Source of the DNA: Malania oleifera
Lineage: Eukaryota; Streptophyta; Magnoliopsida; Santalales; Ximeniaceae
DNA length: 64,000 bases
Assembly: GCF_029873635.1 (NCBI RefSeq)
Contig: NC_080423.1
Span: 98,700,397-98,764,396, forward strand
Direction: 5' to 3'
The translations under genes and the position numbers were made by a program. The notes below the pieces were generated by a model. The model was not told the origin of the DNA. It saw only the letters and a program-made list of their open reading frames with translations, and ran no database searches. This document shows positions 1 to 13,030 of this stretch, piece by piece. Every line of letters begins with the position of its first letter. Position 1 is the first letter of the stretch.

Positions 1-667
1 ACAGACATATTTGATTCGGCAGTGGTCGGCCAACCATTGTCGGGTCCCGCCTTCGGGCTACACAACCCGTCATGGGGGGTAATACATGACACCAGCTAGC
101 TATTCATCCTGGGTTTGTTTTCAGTACTACAGTTATAACAGATGATTGTATATATGTTATGATTTATTAACAGTTGTGAAAATATATGTTTAGCCAGTAC
201 GATATGATGATGTTTATAGAATTATGAAATGTACTATATACGTATAAATGCATTAAATATTCATGTTACCACATAGCTGTATTTAGTTTATTTTCCCTTA
301 CTGAGAAGTGTCTCACCCCCAATATTATTACATTTTTCAGGAGTCCCTGAGAGACCGGCGGGTCAAGGCCGCCGTTGAGATTAGTGAGATTACCCCGTGA
401 GGAGGGTAAGATTTTGTACTAGGGTTAGAATTATTTTGTGTTTGACCCTAGAGATATTTTGATGTATATGAGGATGTATAGTAGTACAGTATCATAATGT
501 TATAAAAGCTCTGGTATTATGTTTTATGATTGGATGTTGGAGATTTTATGTTTACTGCTGCTAGGTTTTCCGCTGTGTTTGACAGGTGTTCCCGCTACCC
601 ATGGGTTCGGGTTGACCATTTTATTTATTATGTGATATTTTATGTTAAGAAATTGAGGGACGTTACA
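1..667 (+). repeat. 3' part of a Ty3/Gypsy LTR (Tekay/Del-like), cut by the window edge
   Basis: The stretch holds a phrase typical of plant Gypsy LTRs, a 'gtgtctcaccccc' block followed by 'tttttcagg', near 308-340. A related block recurs in the Gypsy LTR near 33970-34004. It ends with 'gggacgttaca' at 657-667, a common plant Gypsy LTR end. The sequence changes abruptly at 668 into Copia polymerase sequence, so the Gypsy LTR lies inside the Copia relic. No primer-binding site follows 667, so this is a 3' LTR or a solo LTR. The left end is outside the window. It is a fossil with no coding capacity. Confidence 0.6.
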
Positions 668-1486
668 TCCTCTCTCAGTCTAAGTATACAACATATGTCA
701 TTCAAAAAGCTCGTCTTACTAATACTCGAACTGTAGAAACTCCTTTTGAACTCAATGTTCATTATACCTCTTCTAGTGGGGTTCCATTGGTAGATCCAAC
801 TCTCTACCATACTATTGTTGGCAATTTGGTTTATCTCTCCATCACTCGAACTGATATTACATATGTGGTTCATATTGTGAGTTAGTTTGTCTCCTCTCCC
901 ACTACGATTCATTAGGCTACTGTTCTCCATATCTTACATTATATTAGAGGAACATTATATCAAAGTATATTCCTCCCTTCTACATCTACTTTAGAATTTC
1001 GTGCTTATTCTGATGCTGATTGGGCTCAAGCTCCTACAAACTGCAAGTCCACAACTGGTTTTTGTATTTTTCTTGGTGACTCTCTCATTTCCTGGAAAAG
1101 CAAGAAGCAATCTGTAGTTTCTCATTCTTCTACTGAGGCTGAGTATCGTGCCATGGCTTCAACTACTACTGCAATAGTTTGGTTGCGTTGGTTACTTGCT
1201 GATATGGATGTCTTACTTTTTGAACTCACTCATATGTATTGTGACAATACTAGTGCTATTCAGATTACTCATAACTCCGTCTTTCATGAACGCACTAAGC
1301 ATATTGGAATTGATCGTCATCTCACATGTCATCATCTTCGCCTTGGCACCATCTCTCTCCCATTCATTTCCTCTACCGTGCAATTGGCTAACTTCTTCAC
1401 AAAGTCTCACCCTATCAGTCATTTCCAGTTTCTACCCGGCAAACTCTCAATGCTTCTCAGTGCACCATCATGAGTTTGAGGGGGGA
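668..1486 (+). mobile_element. Ty1/Copia relic: end of reverse transcriptase and RNase H, broken
   Basis: Conceptual translation gives the C-terminal Copia signature blocks in order: a 'YLSITR' segment near 830, 'AYSDADWA' near 1006-1030, 'SWKSKKQ' and 'SSTEAEYRAM' near 1090-1155, and 'HERTKHIGID' near 1288-1316. The 5' part should lie left of the window, beyond the inserted Gypsy LTR. A purine-rich tract 'gaggggggat' at 1478-1487 runs into a 3' LTR that starts TGTTACA. The coding part carries several breaks. The LTR end cannot be placed, so no age is given. Confidence 0.75.
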
Positions 1487-1790
1487 TGTTACATTATATA
1501 TATAAGCAGGGGCACTTTAGTCTTTGTATCATTATTAGGGTTAAGGTTTATGTAATTAGATCTTATCGTATTCAATGTGGAAATTAGGCTTGCCCCTTGT
1601 GTGTAGCATTGTATCTCTTATGTTCTCCCTCTTTTTGTATTTTGGATCTTGAATATTTTCAAGATCCACCAATCGGATCTAGTTCAGTGGTTCATTTTCA
1701 AAACATTTTTCCTTATCAAATTGAATATGAAAGACAGAAAATAACACTTATCTCTGGTCTTCAGCTCCTCCAATCTTTAAACCCCTTTCT
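1487..1790 (+). repeat. 3' LTR of the Copia relic (right end uncertain)
   Basis: Starts TGTTACATTA directly after the polypurine tract of the preceding Copia relic. No partner LTR is in the window, so the right end is a guess somewhere between about 1650 and 1830. Confidence 0.4.
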
Positions 1791-1799
1791 TTTGACTTT

Positions 1800-3750
1800 G
1801 TCTGCAATTCTAAATTCCTAAATTCTTATCTTCAAAACTTTCAAACTCTCTGAATTCAGCTCCGGTGCTCCTTCTGCAACCTTATAAATTCTTCAAATCT
1901 CAATCTTCTATTATTTACCCTTAATTTGCTTATGTGAAACCAATTCTCTATGTGAGAATTTCGCTGTCTATTTCACTGTGTAAGAAACCTCTATTTATAG
2001 GACTTAAGGACTGATTTGCATTCAATAGGATTAACCAATCAAATTTGATTTGCTCAATCTAATTTTAAATTCAACCACCGGTTTGATCAATCAACCTGTC
2101 AATCATCTTTATTTCTGATTTCTTTGCACACGTCTAATTTTTCTTTTCTCTTTCTTTGCAAGTTCAAATTGCAAATTAAAGATTGGTAACCCACTTTCTG
2201 CTTTTTTTTTTTTTATGTTGTATTTTTGCTCTTTTTTTTTTTTTGTTATGCAAAATTTTAATTTCTCCCTGTATTTTTTTCTGTATTTCTTTTTGTAGTA
2301 TTTTGTATTTTTTCATGAAAAAAAAATTAAATATATATTTTTTTGGTTATATAAGGCCCGGACCACTTTGCGTGTCCACAAATATGATTACAAATATTAA
2401 GCAAAACTAAATAATAATATCCAAAATTAATTTTTTTGGGTGTATCTTTTATAGCTCCCCTTGTAACCCACTATCATATCAAGAAGTACTGTCTCTTGTT
2501 TCAAACTCTATTTTCTAAACCAACTCATTTAAAAATTAATGAAAGAGATGTATATCTTTCAAAACTCAAATATCAAAGAAGATTTATAAAAATTTTGAAA
2601 CCTCAAAATAAGTTTATGTACATTTTTTTTTTTGGGTTAAAACATGAATATTGTATGTTTAGAGAAATTTTGATTTTAATTTGTATTAAATTTGTATAAG
2701 ATATAATAGATTAAATTAAAATTTATCCAAATTAATCCATCTAAATTCAAATCTGAACTTCGAGATCCATGCTCAAAAGTAAGCTCCAAAATGAGCTATG
2801 AATTTTTCAAAAGCTGAAAGCTCCGATGCATAGCACATTAAAAATAAAAAATTCAAAAATTTTCAAAAATTAAAAAAATAATAATTAAGGTTTGTTTAGT
2901 TGTGAAAAATTATTTATATTTATATTTTTTGTTTTAAAATAATTATAAAACTGCATGGCCCATTTTTTAATATTTATACATAAATTTAAAATAATAAAAT
3001 ATTTAAAAAATTAAAAGTGAAGAATGAAAAAAATGTCATTTTATTATATAAAAATTTTGGAAAATAATAAAATTTCCTATTCTAATATTTCCAAATTTCT
3101 TGAAAATTTTAAAATATTAAAAAAATAATTATTTCTTACAAGATAAAAGCAAAGGAATATTTTCCATAACTAAACATGAACTCAAGTTTTCTCAGGCATC
3201 ATTGAGTTTTTTTTTTTTTTTAATTATAGGCTAGGGGTTAGGGATTTTTGACTTGAGGCAACAAAAAGTCTCATTATTTTTTCACTTCTTCAAACTAGCT
3301 GGCCAAGAAGATTGGTTTGGAAAATTGGAATCCCATCTACAGTCAATTATGGTGCCCTAGCTAGCCAGTTTGTGAATGTGAAAGATTCATTTTTCATTTG
3401 CTGTCAAAAAAAAAATGAATCTGGAGATATTGCCTTTTTTTATTTGTCACTACTAAGAAAATCTCTGGATGCACATCTCTACCAATTCAGCAATAGGATT
3501 CTTATTTTCACAAAATAGCCTACAAAATAAAATAAAATAAAATAAAGGCTAGAAATTGAAAGATGCATAAAAGCATATGATTGCTCAAAGAAATAAAAAG
3601 TCACAAGAGTAGGCCTCAGTACTTTTCTGATAGCTCCAACTCTACACATATAGGATAAGAGGGAAGATTCCTAACCTTATCATTATTCATACATACAAAG
3701 TCTACATGTGGCACAAAATAGGAGTACTGCAGAAACAAGGTTGATCAAAC
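1800..3750. other. AT-rich intergenic DNA, no gene seen
   Basis: Long A and T runs (for example near 2202-2244 and 3208-3222) and a short AAAT/AAATA repeat near 3522-3545 dominate. No open frame looks coding on either strand. The last 100-200 bases should contain the promoter of the PR-10-like gene, but I could not pick a convincing TATA box. Confidence 0.5.
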
Positions 3751-3754
3751 TGCA

Positions 3755-5015
3755 ATGCACGGCCAAGTTTCTCAAGAGACTCTGGTGGCCGTGGCTGCTA
3801 GCACCGTGTGGGGCGTCTACCGAGGCCTAGAACTCGGCAGGCTGGTCGATGAACTACTCCCTGATGTTATTGGCAGGGTAGAAGTCGTCGAGGGCGATGG
3901 AGGTGTTGGCACCATTGTAAAGCTTACATTTCCACCAGGTACACATATACATGCATGCATACAGATTCACAAAAAAAATTACAACTTCATTTAGGGAGGG
4001 TATTGACTTAGCTTGGGTAAAGAATTTGTGAAATGAACAATTAGTTTTACTATATGCTCTTGAATATTAGTGAAAGTTGCCAAATATCTAGCTCATTTAA
4101 TTATTATTATTTAAAGAACTTTAGTTGCTCGAGTAGATCAATCTGATTTTGACCCAAATTTTTATTTTATTTTTTCTGGGTTTCAGCAAACAGTATAGAT
4201 GTGGACTAAAAAATTATTGTTGAATTTCATGAAGCTTTTACAAATATTTCCTCTTGGTAGAGTGTCCTAAAAGTATACAAATGTTTTCCATTTAGATTTA
4301 TGCTTAATTTGGTTTGGCTCCCAGACCAGTTTCCACTTTGCACCGGAAGCTGTGGTATTGTGTGTGTGTGAGAGAGATTGAGAGAGATTCAGAAGGCACC
4401 AAACCCTTTTTTGTTATAAATAAGCAATTTTCATTAACCCAAAAAATATGTATGCACAAAGATCAAATCCCAAATCAATCAATACTGGCAAAAGACATCT
4501 TCTCACAGCAGAAACTAAACCTGTTGTAAACAGCCAACTAGGAAAAGATGGTTATCCTTCAATTTCAAACTACACTTCAACCTTAAGTTCACAATGGGAA
4601 CACTATTTCTTTAGAACTGCAGGACTTGTGTCTATGCCTTGGGCAAGGCAGAAGCAGAGTCTCCTTTAAGAGGCAAGGCTAGACCATGATTTGATCTCTT
4701 TTCGGTGTCATGATTCTGTCAGGAACACTTGGGGCTGGTTATCTAAAGGAAATATTTACTAGGATTGACGACGAGAAGCGCATTAAGGAAACTGAAATCA
4801 TTGAAGGAGGATATAAGGAGCTTGGGTTTCAAGTGTATCGAATTCGCCTAGAAATCATTGAAAAAGAAGCTGAATCAGCCATTATCCGATCAACAATAGA
4901 GTATGTTGTGGATGACAAGTTTGCTGACAATGCTTCTCTTGTCACCACCAAGCCATTAGAAACCATGGCAGAAGCAATTGGCAAGTACCTTGCTGAGAAG
5001 AAAACCAAAGCCTAG
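3755..5015 (+). CDS. PR-10 / S-norcoclaurine synthase-like protein (Bet v 1 superfamily), 2 exons
   Basis: Exon 1 is 3755-3938 and exon 2 is 4723-5015; the intron starts 'ggtaca' and ends 'gtcag'. The protein is 158 residues, normal for PR-10. The intron falls after codon 61 plus one base, the position conserved across PR-10 genes. The glycine-rich loop reads GDGGVGT at about residues 48-54, and a 'KETEIIEGGY' block follows in exon 2. Overall wording is closest to plant norcoclaurine synthase-like proteins, which condense dopamine with an aldehyde, or to PR-10 ligand carriers. By hand alignment to Thalictrum NCS the Glu-110 and Lys-122 equivalents are kept, while Tyr-108 and Asp-141 are replaced by Leu and Ile. 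True NCS activity is therefore doubtful. No signal peptide, so probably cytosolic. It looks intact. Confidence 0.9.
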
Positions 5016-5252
5016 CTAGCTAGAATGTATTGATTTCCTTAAATTCGCTCTTTACCAGTTTGAAATAGTTACGCTTTTTTGTATGTGAGTGATGATTAGA
5101 ATGCTTGGTGAGAAGAATCCCAAAGACAAACAAATAAGAGCTTGAATTTGTTGTACTAACTTTCAGGTCAGTGATGCAACATATTGTTAACATATTTTTG
5201 CGCCCGAGGATATGGAAAATGTTGGAAATTTACCTTCTGCTTGCTAGTTTCT

Positions 5253-6689
5253 TTAATTCGCCTCCATGTTCAGTGGATCAACATCGTTTTCATCAGCGTG
5301 TAAATTGTCAATGATATCGTCATCTTCTGTTAATTCATTTAATTTTCTTGATGATCTTATATCAAACTGTTCTCCGCCAGGCACTTCATAGGAAGCATCG
5401 TGGAACCTTCTTTTTTTGCTCAACCCAACCAGAATCCTGGAAAAAAAAGAAAGTCAAAAATGGATTGGATGGGTGGTTGGTCTTGTTGGCCTGAGCTTTC
5501 CCAACCTTCTCATTTTGTATTATTCATTTTGAACTTGATTAGTAAAATGTTGAAGAGTATTAACCTGCAACTAAGACCACACTAGGTCAGCTCAGCCGGC
5601 AATCTGTTTTCCAATTGAAAGAAGCAGACAGGGTTAAAATGAGTGAACCCAAATTCGATAATCTTCTTCCCAATATTTTAACGTGTTTCATTACATGTAA
5701 TAACGAAAGGTATTGGAAAATCAACTGCAACAATCGCATTGGTCCTACTTGCGGTACATTTGGTGCATAGGAATGGCATGTAATCGAGGGGATTCAAATC
5801 AAATTTATCACTTGGTTTTATCATGCTTCCCATTCAATTTTTCATTCCATTCCTTTCCTATTAATGTTTTTTGACAGAGAAAATCTAGAAAATGTGCAAT
5901 TAATAGCAAGTAATTATTCAATTATCTATAGGCATATCAGCTCTTGTGCACTCATAAGCTCTTTGGGAGTTCCCAAAGAACTCCCTCATCACGAATAAGC
6001 TCTTTCCGGCCCTCATTCGCTGAGAAATAGGTAAAGCTATCCTCGTGCCAGTTCAGCTCCTATTGACAAAGATCTGCCATTGGTTTCAAAATGAATCTCA
6101 GATGTTGGGTTTCATCCAAAAACAGAAAATCATACAGAATAGTTAATTTTCCCCCATCCCCCCATCCCCCCGAAGTTGAATCTGATTGTCCAAGATTATT
6201 ACCTAATAAACTTAAAGTCAAGCTTCACTGCAAGCTTGACTCTTTACGTGCTTATAAAATATATGAGCAGGAATGCATTGGTACCGTGACCAACTCCTAT
6301 CAGTAGAAAAACTGGACATTTTCCTTTTCAATTAGTCCGTTCCACAAAACAATGCCAGCCATCCATATTGACCCATAAACATCTTTTCTATGCTAACTCG
6401 CCTAAGAATTCACAGGACTCTAATGCTATACTTTATTTTTATTTTTATTTTATTTTTTGTGGTACATACCTCCATATACAGCCATTTGGTTAATTTGAGA
6501 ATGATGATCATTGGAACATCATAAAAATATGATTGAAAATGATATCAAGGAAGAGGCTGTTACTAATTCTTCACATCACATACCGCTATCAGGCCGCCAG
6601 GTTTGAATAGAACTAAAAATGCACATTAAGTTTAAAGCATACTGACCTATCAATAAATCCTCAATAATTTTAACACCTTCTGAGAATGA
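5253..6689 (-). CDS. 3' exons of an unidentified host gene (possibly decayed)
   Basis: Three short minus-strand exons fit together in phase with GT-AG borders: 6689-6647 (43 nt), 6612-6584 (29 nt) and 6059-5952 (108 nt, ending in TGA). They encode about 59 residues, including 'EGVKIIEDLL', 'FKPGGLIAEL' and 'FTYFSANEGRKELIRDEG'. A fourth open exon at 5436-5253 (acceptor 'ttccag', stop TAA) encodes a charged tail with 'FHDASYEVPGGEQFD' and an acidic D/E stretch, but its phase does not join the third exon. It may be an alternative last exon or belong to a damaged copy. I do not recognise the protein. Upstream exons are not resolved; a possible one ends at a good donor near 7219. Confidence 0.35.
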
Positions 6690-6699
6690 CTTTGAATCA

Positions 6700-8115
6700 T
6701 AATGCAGTGTGCAAGCATGGGAATAATTGAATATCATTTTGCTTTTGTTAGGACATTTTATCACAATAATATCTTTCAGATTTTAGGGCACTATTATTAA
6801 AGCAACACTTGAGTTTTTTTCCTGGTTTTTAAAAATATTTTTATCACTCTCCAAATGTTGTCAACCTAACTGATTTTATAAAATGAAATATAGAAACTTT
6901 TAATTCGGGTGGTACCAGAGGAAGTTAGGACTTAGGAAGTTTGCCCTGCACCACATACACAAACTTTTGATTCCTTATAATACTGGTAACTATAACACTA
7001 GACAGAAACAAAAACTATAAAACATAATCTGAATGAATCAAGCCTGCCCAAGAAAGAACTGCATTTCAGCATGACAATTTATAAGCAATAAGCATCCTTG
7101 GTTCACAGAAGTAATATAAGAACTTGACTAGATACCGCAAATTTTGTGCATAGCTGTTGAATATCATAAATTAAAGGGAACTTGACCTAGGGAGACATCT
7201 AAATGCACCCTAATGCTTACCTTCTTTGTCCTTCATGGGGAAAATTGTCAAAGTGAAGGTCAGAAGGAAAAGAAACTTGGGTAATTTTATATTATAGGAA
7301 TTCCATTACAAAGAACTCCACAGAAGTTAGGGTCATTGAGATGCAGAATCTCATTGAAAATCAGTATGAAGAAACATGACTCGCTTGCTGAAAGAATTCC
7401 ATTACAAAGAACAGTGTACAGAATATATACAATACATAAGGATGCAAGCCAAATGCAACACACAAAATGCATTCAACTTATTCTTAACAACACTATAAGG
7501 CATAAATGCAATTTTTGTAATGCAATTTCTCAAAATTCAAAGAATAAGAGATGGACTACCTCTGTAGAGGTATGCAGCCCTAGGGTATCCACAGACCATT
7601 AGTATGTTCACCTTCTACTCTCTGTGAACTCCTTGGATGTATCTCCTAATCTTTAACTGCATGTTTGGTGTGTAGGAATGGAATGGAGTCGGATGGAATA
7701 GAATCAAATTTATCACTCAGTTTCTTCACATTCTCAATTCAAAATTTCATTTCATCCCGTTCTCACTCCCTTTAAAGAGATCATCACAGCCATCCTCTCA
7801 CTCCCTCAAAAAAAAATCATTACAGCCATCCTTCTCACATAATGAGTCAAGTTCAGCCTTGAAGGGTGCTTTGCACTTGTCTAGCATTTTCCTAACACCG
7901 TTCTCGAATACACACAGGCTGCTCATCTATTGCAATGGCTGTGATGCTTTGCAATGGCTGACAAGCCATGCTCATCTATTACAAATGTACCATATATGCA
8001 TGAGTTTGGAGCATTCTTCTTATGCAAAGAACCCACGTTGATCTATGTGGCAGGGGATCTTCCGATTCACATCAAGTGTGTTCCTACTACTTAAAACAAA
8101 CAATTTGAACATTCC

Positions 8116-8172
<57 letters not shown>

Positions 8173-10320
8173 CATATAAAGTCATACACTCCACTATCAG
8201 TCCCAGCTTCTTGGCTAAACAAGTTGAGATGGCACTTCGTGGGTACGGTTTCTCTGCTTCGGGTTCAGACCGTAAGTTCTCTCGAGGAAATTATCAAACA
8301 CCTTCTGTGTTATCTGTGTTTGGGTCTTTAGCAGTTTCAATTACCTGTATGTAAGCTCAGTTGCCAGACCCATGTGATGCAATTATGCAATGGAAAGCAC
8401 AAGAAATGCTAAGGTTACAGTTGATTCACTTTTCTGAGAGAATTAATGAAAATTGTACAGGATGTAATAATTTGGAAAGTTCTTCATATAAACGCTTGTG
8501 TTATTCCATCTAAAATAAAGTAATATATAAAATTTATAAATAGTTATTCCTCATCTATTCTTAATTATGAATTTATAAAATCTTTGACATTATTATATGC
8601 TTTATAATAATAATAATAATAATAAATTTTATATGTAAATTATCAAATTCTGTTCTTGTAACTATCATACTGTTAAGAATAGACATCCGAAGTGAAAAAT
8701 TGATACACAACCTGTATGGCTGACTGCTGAAGACACAATTGCAGTATGGGGAGCCCCTAGTAAACAAGAAGATTTGGTTTGTGCATAACTATAAAATTTC
8801 CCCCTTTGCTCGAATGGCCACACTAAAATATGTCTTTGTGCCAATGACCACATTAAAATTTTTAAAACATCAGGATTATGTTGAAATACATTGATTTTAC
8901 TATGTTCTACTACTAAATTGTATAACAAAATTAATTTATTCAATATAAGAAGTACAAATGAAAGAAGTGGCTATGCTTTGAGAAAATAATAGTGTCCATG
9001 TTATATATTTGTTTTTTTTATTTTATTATTATTTTTTTTACCACATAGCATACTTTATAGTTATCAATAAATAAATGGAGGTATCGTCCTTCTTTTAAAA
9101 AAAAAAAATAAAAACTTTATAGTTAAATCATATAAGATTGAATAGAATAGCAATCTACCTAAATGTATTTATAATGTTTATAGTTCATTCCTATCTGACT
9201 GGATCCGAAGGCCTACCCAACTAGGAGTTCCAGCTCATAAAAGTACATATACTCTAAATGTATAGTCTACACATGTAATATACGGCGGTATGATCCTTTA
9301 TTTGTAGCTTGCCGTAGCTTGCCTAGTGAATTATCGCACTTGACACCGCCTGAGTTAGTTCTAAGGACTTGCCCAAATAGAAATTTCAGGTCATTAAAAT
9401 AAATAATTTAAGGCTTGAACATGGTTTTTCCAGACGACTGTATCATCAAATGGGTATGACACATGAGGCCCACCAGCGAAGAAACTTGATATGTTGGTTT
9501 CTCAGAAATAATTTAGACAGTTATGCAAAGAATAAACGAGTTTTCCATGACCTCTCTTCTCTTTCCTTAAACACAACACATATTTGCAGGTTGGTCAAAT
9601 AAGTGTCATGCAAACCTCAAATGCAATTTCCACAGTATTTGCAGGATTTTTCCCCAACACCAAATTTTCAATATCCCTAATGTTTGGAGCCATGAAGTTC
9701 TAACTTTGAATTTAAATTTATGTCAATCTGAATAAAATATAATACAAAATAATAATAAATTTCATCCAAAATTCACATAAATTCAAATCAAAGTTAAAAT
9801 CCATACTACCAAATGCAATGCATGTTCATCTCGGTGATTGCAGAACATGTCGAACAACCAATTAATATCTCAGAAGTGTACAATGCGACATGCCAATCCA
9901 AATTCTATTATGCATCAGAAACCTCATAAATAACTAAAGCAGTTCGACAAAAGAAAATTGTAGTTATACATTCTCAGTAATACATCCAGCAGAAACTTGA
10001 AAAATATCCATGGCCCTACGAAGCAGCAAACTTGGGATGAGGGAAGGAAAAATTACAGATGGGAAAGGTCAATCCTAGTTGTGTAACCAAAGGCCCAGTA
10101 TTCCCCCAGGCCCTCTTTTCTGTGATGGGGTTACATTTGGGAAGGGGGGTAAGGGGATCAAAACGCATAGGAAAAATGATGGTGCAGTAGATAGTTCTCA
10201 GATCCTAACAGTGTCTGATGTAATGCAAATGAACTCCAACACTTAGTTACATCTCGTATTTCTGATCATCAAGAGAAACAGATATGGGAGGAGAAGTACA
10301 CAGGTTTCCTTCATTCAGTG
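6700..10320. other. Mostly noncoding region between the unidentified gene and THOC7
   Basis: No complete gene is visible. Around 8180-8375 the DNA is less AT-rich and open in several frames on both strands; it could contain one or two exons, but I cannot choose a frame. A clean (AT)n tract lies at about 8118-8170. The segment from about 9990 to 10321 is probably the 3' untranslated region of THOC7. The rest is AT-rich with no recognised repeat. Confidence 0.4.
8118..8170. repeat. (AT)n microsatellite
   Basis: About 26 uninterrupted AT units, following a few 'catata' units. A simple repeat, likely length-variable between individuals. Confidence 0.9.
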
Positions 10321-10321
10321 G

Positions 10322-13005
10322 CTAATCAACAGCCATGGCTTCTGAGACCCCACTAGCATCCTCCACCCCATTCTTGTGTTCTTCAATCGTCATTCTCTTC
10401 TCATCAGCCAGATTCTTCTGCTCTTCCTCGATGGTATTCTGCAACTCATCCACCTGCAGATGAATTAACAGGGTAAGACACACAAGATTGCTAACAGCAC
10501 CAAGTGTGATAGTCCCATCCCACCACATAATGAAGTCCAGCAATAACATTGACATCTATCTATAACATGTTTTCAATAAATGGACAGGAGCAACTAAAAA
10601 TGAACAAGTAATTACAATCTAAAAATACCTGACAATGCAGCAACTAGGGATAAAGGAATTGAAAAAAAAAAAAAAAAAAGACAATGGAAATAAAATCAGC
10701 ATCATAACATTTATGTTAAAAGAGGCACAAAACTAAAATTTTATTAATCGCATTTGAGAGTCCAACACATGCTGAATGGCTCCATCTTTCCAATTGCTGT
10801 AAATTTATCATCCATAATGATGCCATCAGAAGTTAAGAGCTCTAGAATTATTATTATTGATAAAAAGAACCAATAACAATAGGCACAAAGAACGAACTAC
10901 AGTACACATGAAAAAAGATTCATGAGCTCCAGAGACCCCCCCCCCCCCCCCTCTCTCCCAAACTCCATCAAAAACTATGGACAAGAACCCTGATATTTAC
11001 AAGAAAATTATGCATTCCAATTTTAACTTTTTACGGTCCATAATGGCTAATTCTCAGTGATCAGTTTGCAAGAAAGAATAAAACATGAAACACTCATAAA
11101 TCAATGTCTATGAAATGCTCAAAGCCTCCCTTAAAAGAGCTTTTAAAATCTCATGCTCAAGGCTGTTTTCAAATTTTCACTACAGTAAGAAGACCCAACT
11201 GAATTATTCATTCCAAGAGATGATGTGTTAAAAAATTAAAACTAGAGTTTCATAATTCATCATGCTAAAATCAGGGTTGTCTTCCTGAAAAAGTCAATAT
11301 CTTTATGGACAAAACTCATTTGCAGAGAACATTATATATGTAAAACATCACAGGCATATTTTAGAAGAGGTTTTGTTATATTCTAAATATTGTAATTCAT
11401 CCTTAAATTCATCCATTTTCTTTTTTTTTCTTCGTGCTCAATAGGAGCTAGACAACAAGAATCAAGCTCTTCTCCACTAGCACTGAAAAGCTGCTTCACT
11501 GTGATAGCAGAAAATATCGAGTTCCCTCAAAATACGGCACAGCTGTGTCAGAACCACAATTCCAGGGAAACCCCAAGCACCAATTTTAATACGTGAACAA
11601 ATTCAGAAGGTTGACCTGACAATGGTTTCACATCGCGTGTCATGCCTAATAGTGTTTCTTCCCTTGTCCCATGCTGGAAAGTGAAAAGTTAGGCGGGTTC
11701 CTCCAAAGTAGAAGAACAACGGCACCAGGAACCTCTCTGTGTTCTGGAGCATTTGGGCAGAAAGAAATGGGAAGGTTTTTGAAGGGACAGCTGCCGGTAC
11801 AGATTGAGAAATATCTTAATTCACATGTTAATTTTCAAATCAGATCTCACTCCTTGCCATGAGTTCTTATTTTTATGAGATTAGTTCTTCTTTTGGGATG
11901 GCACCCCATTGGTGCCCTTTAAAATACAAATTATCTCTTATATATAAAAAAAGGTTGCTGCGAAACCACTTCCCCTGCATCCAACAAGTAATCTCAACTC
12001 TCTCTCAAACCCAATTCAGCAAAGCCTCAAAGTCAAAATTTTCTAGTTACATTCAAGAGGACCACAAGTCAACAAGAGGCATCAGGAAAAAAAAAAAAGA
12101 AATGAATGATTACAGAGTAACGCCCCAAGACTGCTGACAAGATCAGACCTTTAGGTTCTATAGGTTCTCTTAAACTTGCTCTCGGTGGTTGTTTTGAGGA
12201 AGAGTTTTCTAGCTGAACCAGCACCACAACAGTGCAGGTACAACAAGGATCTAAGGGATCACCTTGGATATTTTTATACTGGTTCACTTTGAATATTTGT
12301 GAACTGGTGTAGCACCACACATTTTTAGGGGGAAAAAATCACCACAGCTCATTTTGAACAACACAATGACCATAATAAAAACACCAACAATATATTTAAA
12401 TTGGTACATACCACATGCAACAAGAGAGAAAATTGTTTCTTGCGAAGCTCCAGTGTCCTAGAACTGGCTGTGCTCTCTGCCTCCAAAGCTGCAATCTCTT
12501 TCTCCATTTCTGTTATGGTCTTCTGCATCTCTGATCTTGGTGGCTGCACAGCAATTAATCTTCTGATTGCCTCACACTCCTCCTTGTGCTGCCTTTCAAT
12601 CTTGCTCTCTTCAAGTTGTTTCTTCAGATCATCAATGTCCGCCTGCGCCTGGAGAATCTGCTGATTTATCTCATCTTCTAGCTCATTAAAATTATCTTTC
12701 TCTCTGAGGTTGGCATCAATAACAGCTTTGCTTTTGAGGAGTGGGAGCTCAAAAGTGGCAATTTCCTGTAAGAAGGCTCTAGAAAGTCTCTCGCAGTCAT
12801 TATAGTTATCTGCATCCTTCTCAATCTCAAGGGCAAAAGCAGTAAACTTCTTCTGAAGTTTCTTTAATGGGGGCTCCCCTCTTGTGGTGGTTGTGCGTGT
12901 AAGAAGCCTGTGCTTTATGATTATGTCATCTTCGAGAGGGCTAAAAGCATAGTGTGCTGTCACGGCTTCTCCCTTGCCCACAACTTTCCTTCCTTTTACC
13001 AACAT
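10322..13005 (-). CDS. THO7: THO complex subunit 7 (THOC7 / Mft1 family), 2 coding exons
   Basis: Coding exon 1 is 13005-12412 and exon 2 is 10453-10322; the intron begins 'gtatgt' and ends 'ctgcag' in phase 0. The product is 241 residues. The N-terminal block with '[20 protein letters not shown]' and '[11 protein letters not shown]' matches Arabidopsis THO7 from memory. The middle is a long heptad-type coiled coil (about residues 110-215) with '[18 protein letters not shown]' and '[21 protein letters not shown]'. The tail after the splice reads '[13 protein letters not shown]'. THOC7 belongs to the nuclear THO/TREX complex, which couples transcription to mRNP assembly and export and feeds small-RNA pathways in plants. 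A good acceptor at 13031 ('ttgcag') suggests a 5' UTR intron. The gene looks intact. Confidence 0.93.
11640..11960 (+). mobile_element. Probable 3' tail of an L1-type LINE inside the THOC7 intron
   Basis: The phrase 'ccccattggtgccctttaaa' near 11902-11921, followed by a short A-rich run, is typical of the 3' end of plant L1 elements. It lies on the strand opposite to THOC7. The upstream open frame (11671-11862) is not recognisable. It is short and 5'-truncated; the left border is a guess. Confidence 0.35.
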
Positions 13006-13030
13006 TTAAACGACTTGTAGTTATTTAATC

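Noticed and set aside
36-100. GC-rich start of the window as a possible gene end
   Set aside because: It is continuous with the Gypsy LTR that ends at 667.
8224-8375. Plus-strand mini-frame starting MALRGYG and minus-strand frames opposite it
   Set aside because: Several frames are open on both strands and none has consistent splice borders, so no exon was called.
10938-10952. C run as a possible regulatory G-quadruplex
   Set aside because: A single homopolymer of about 14 C in an intron; it lacks the four-tract pattern and may be a length artefact.
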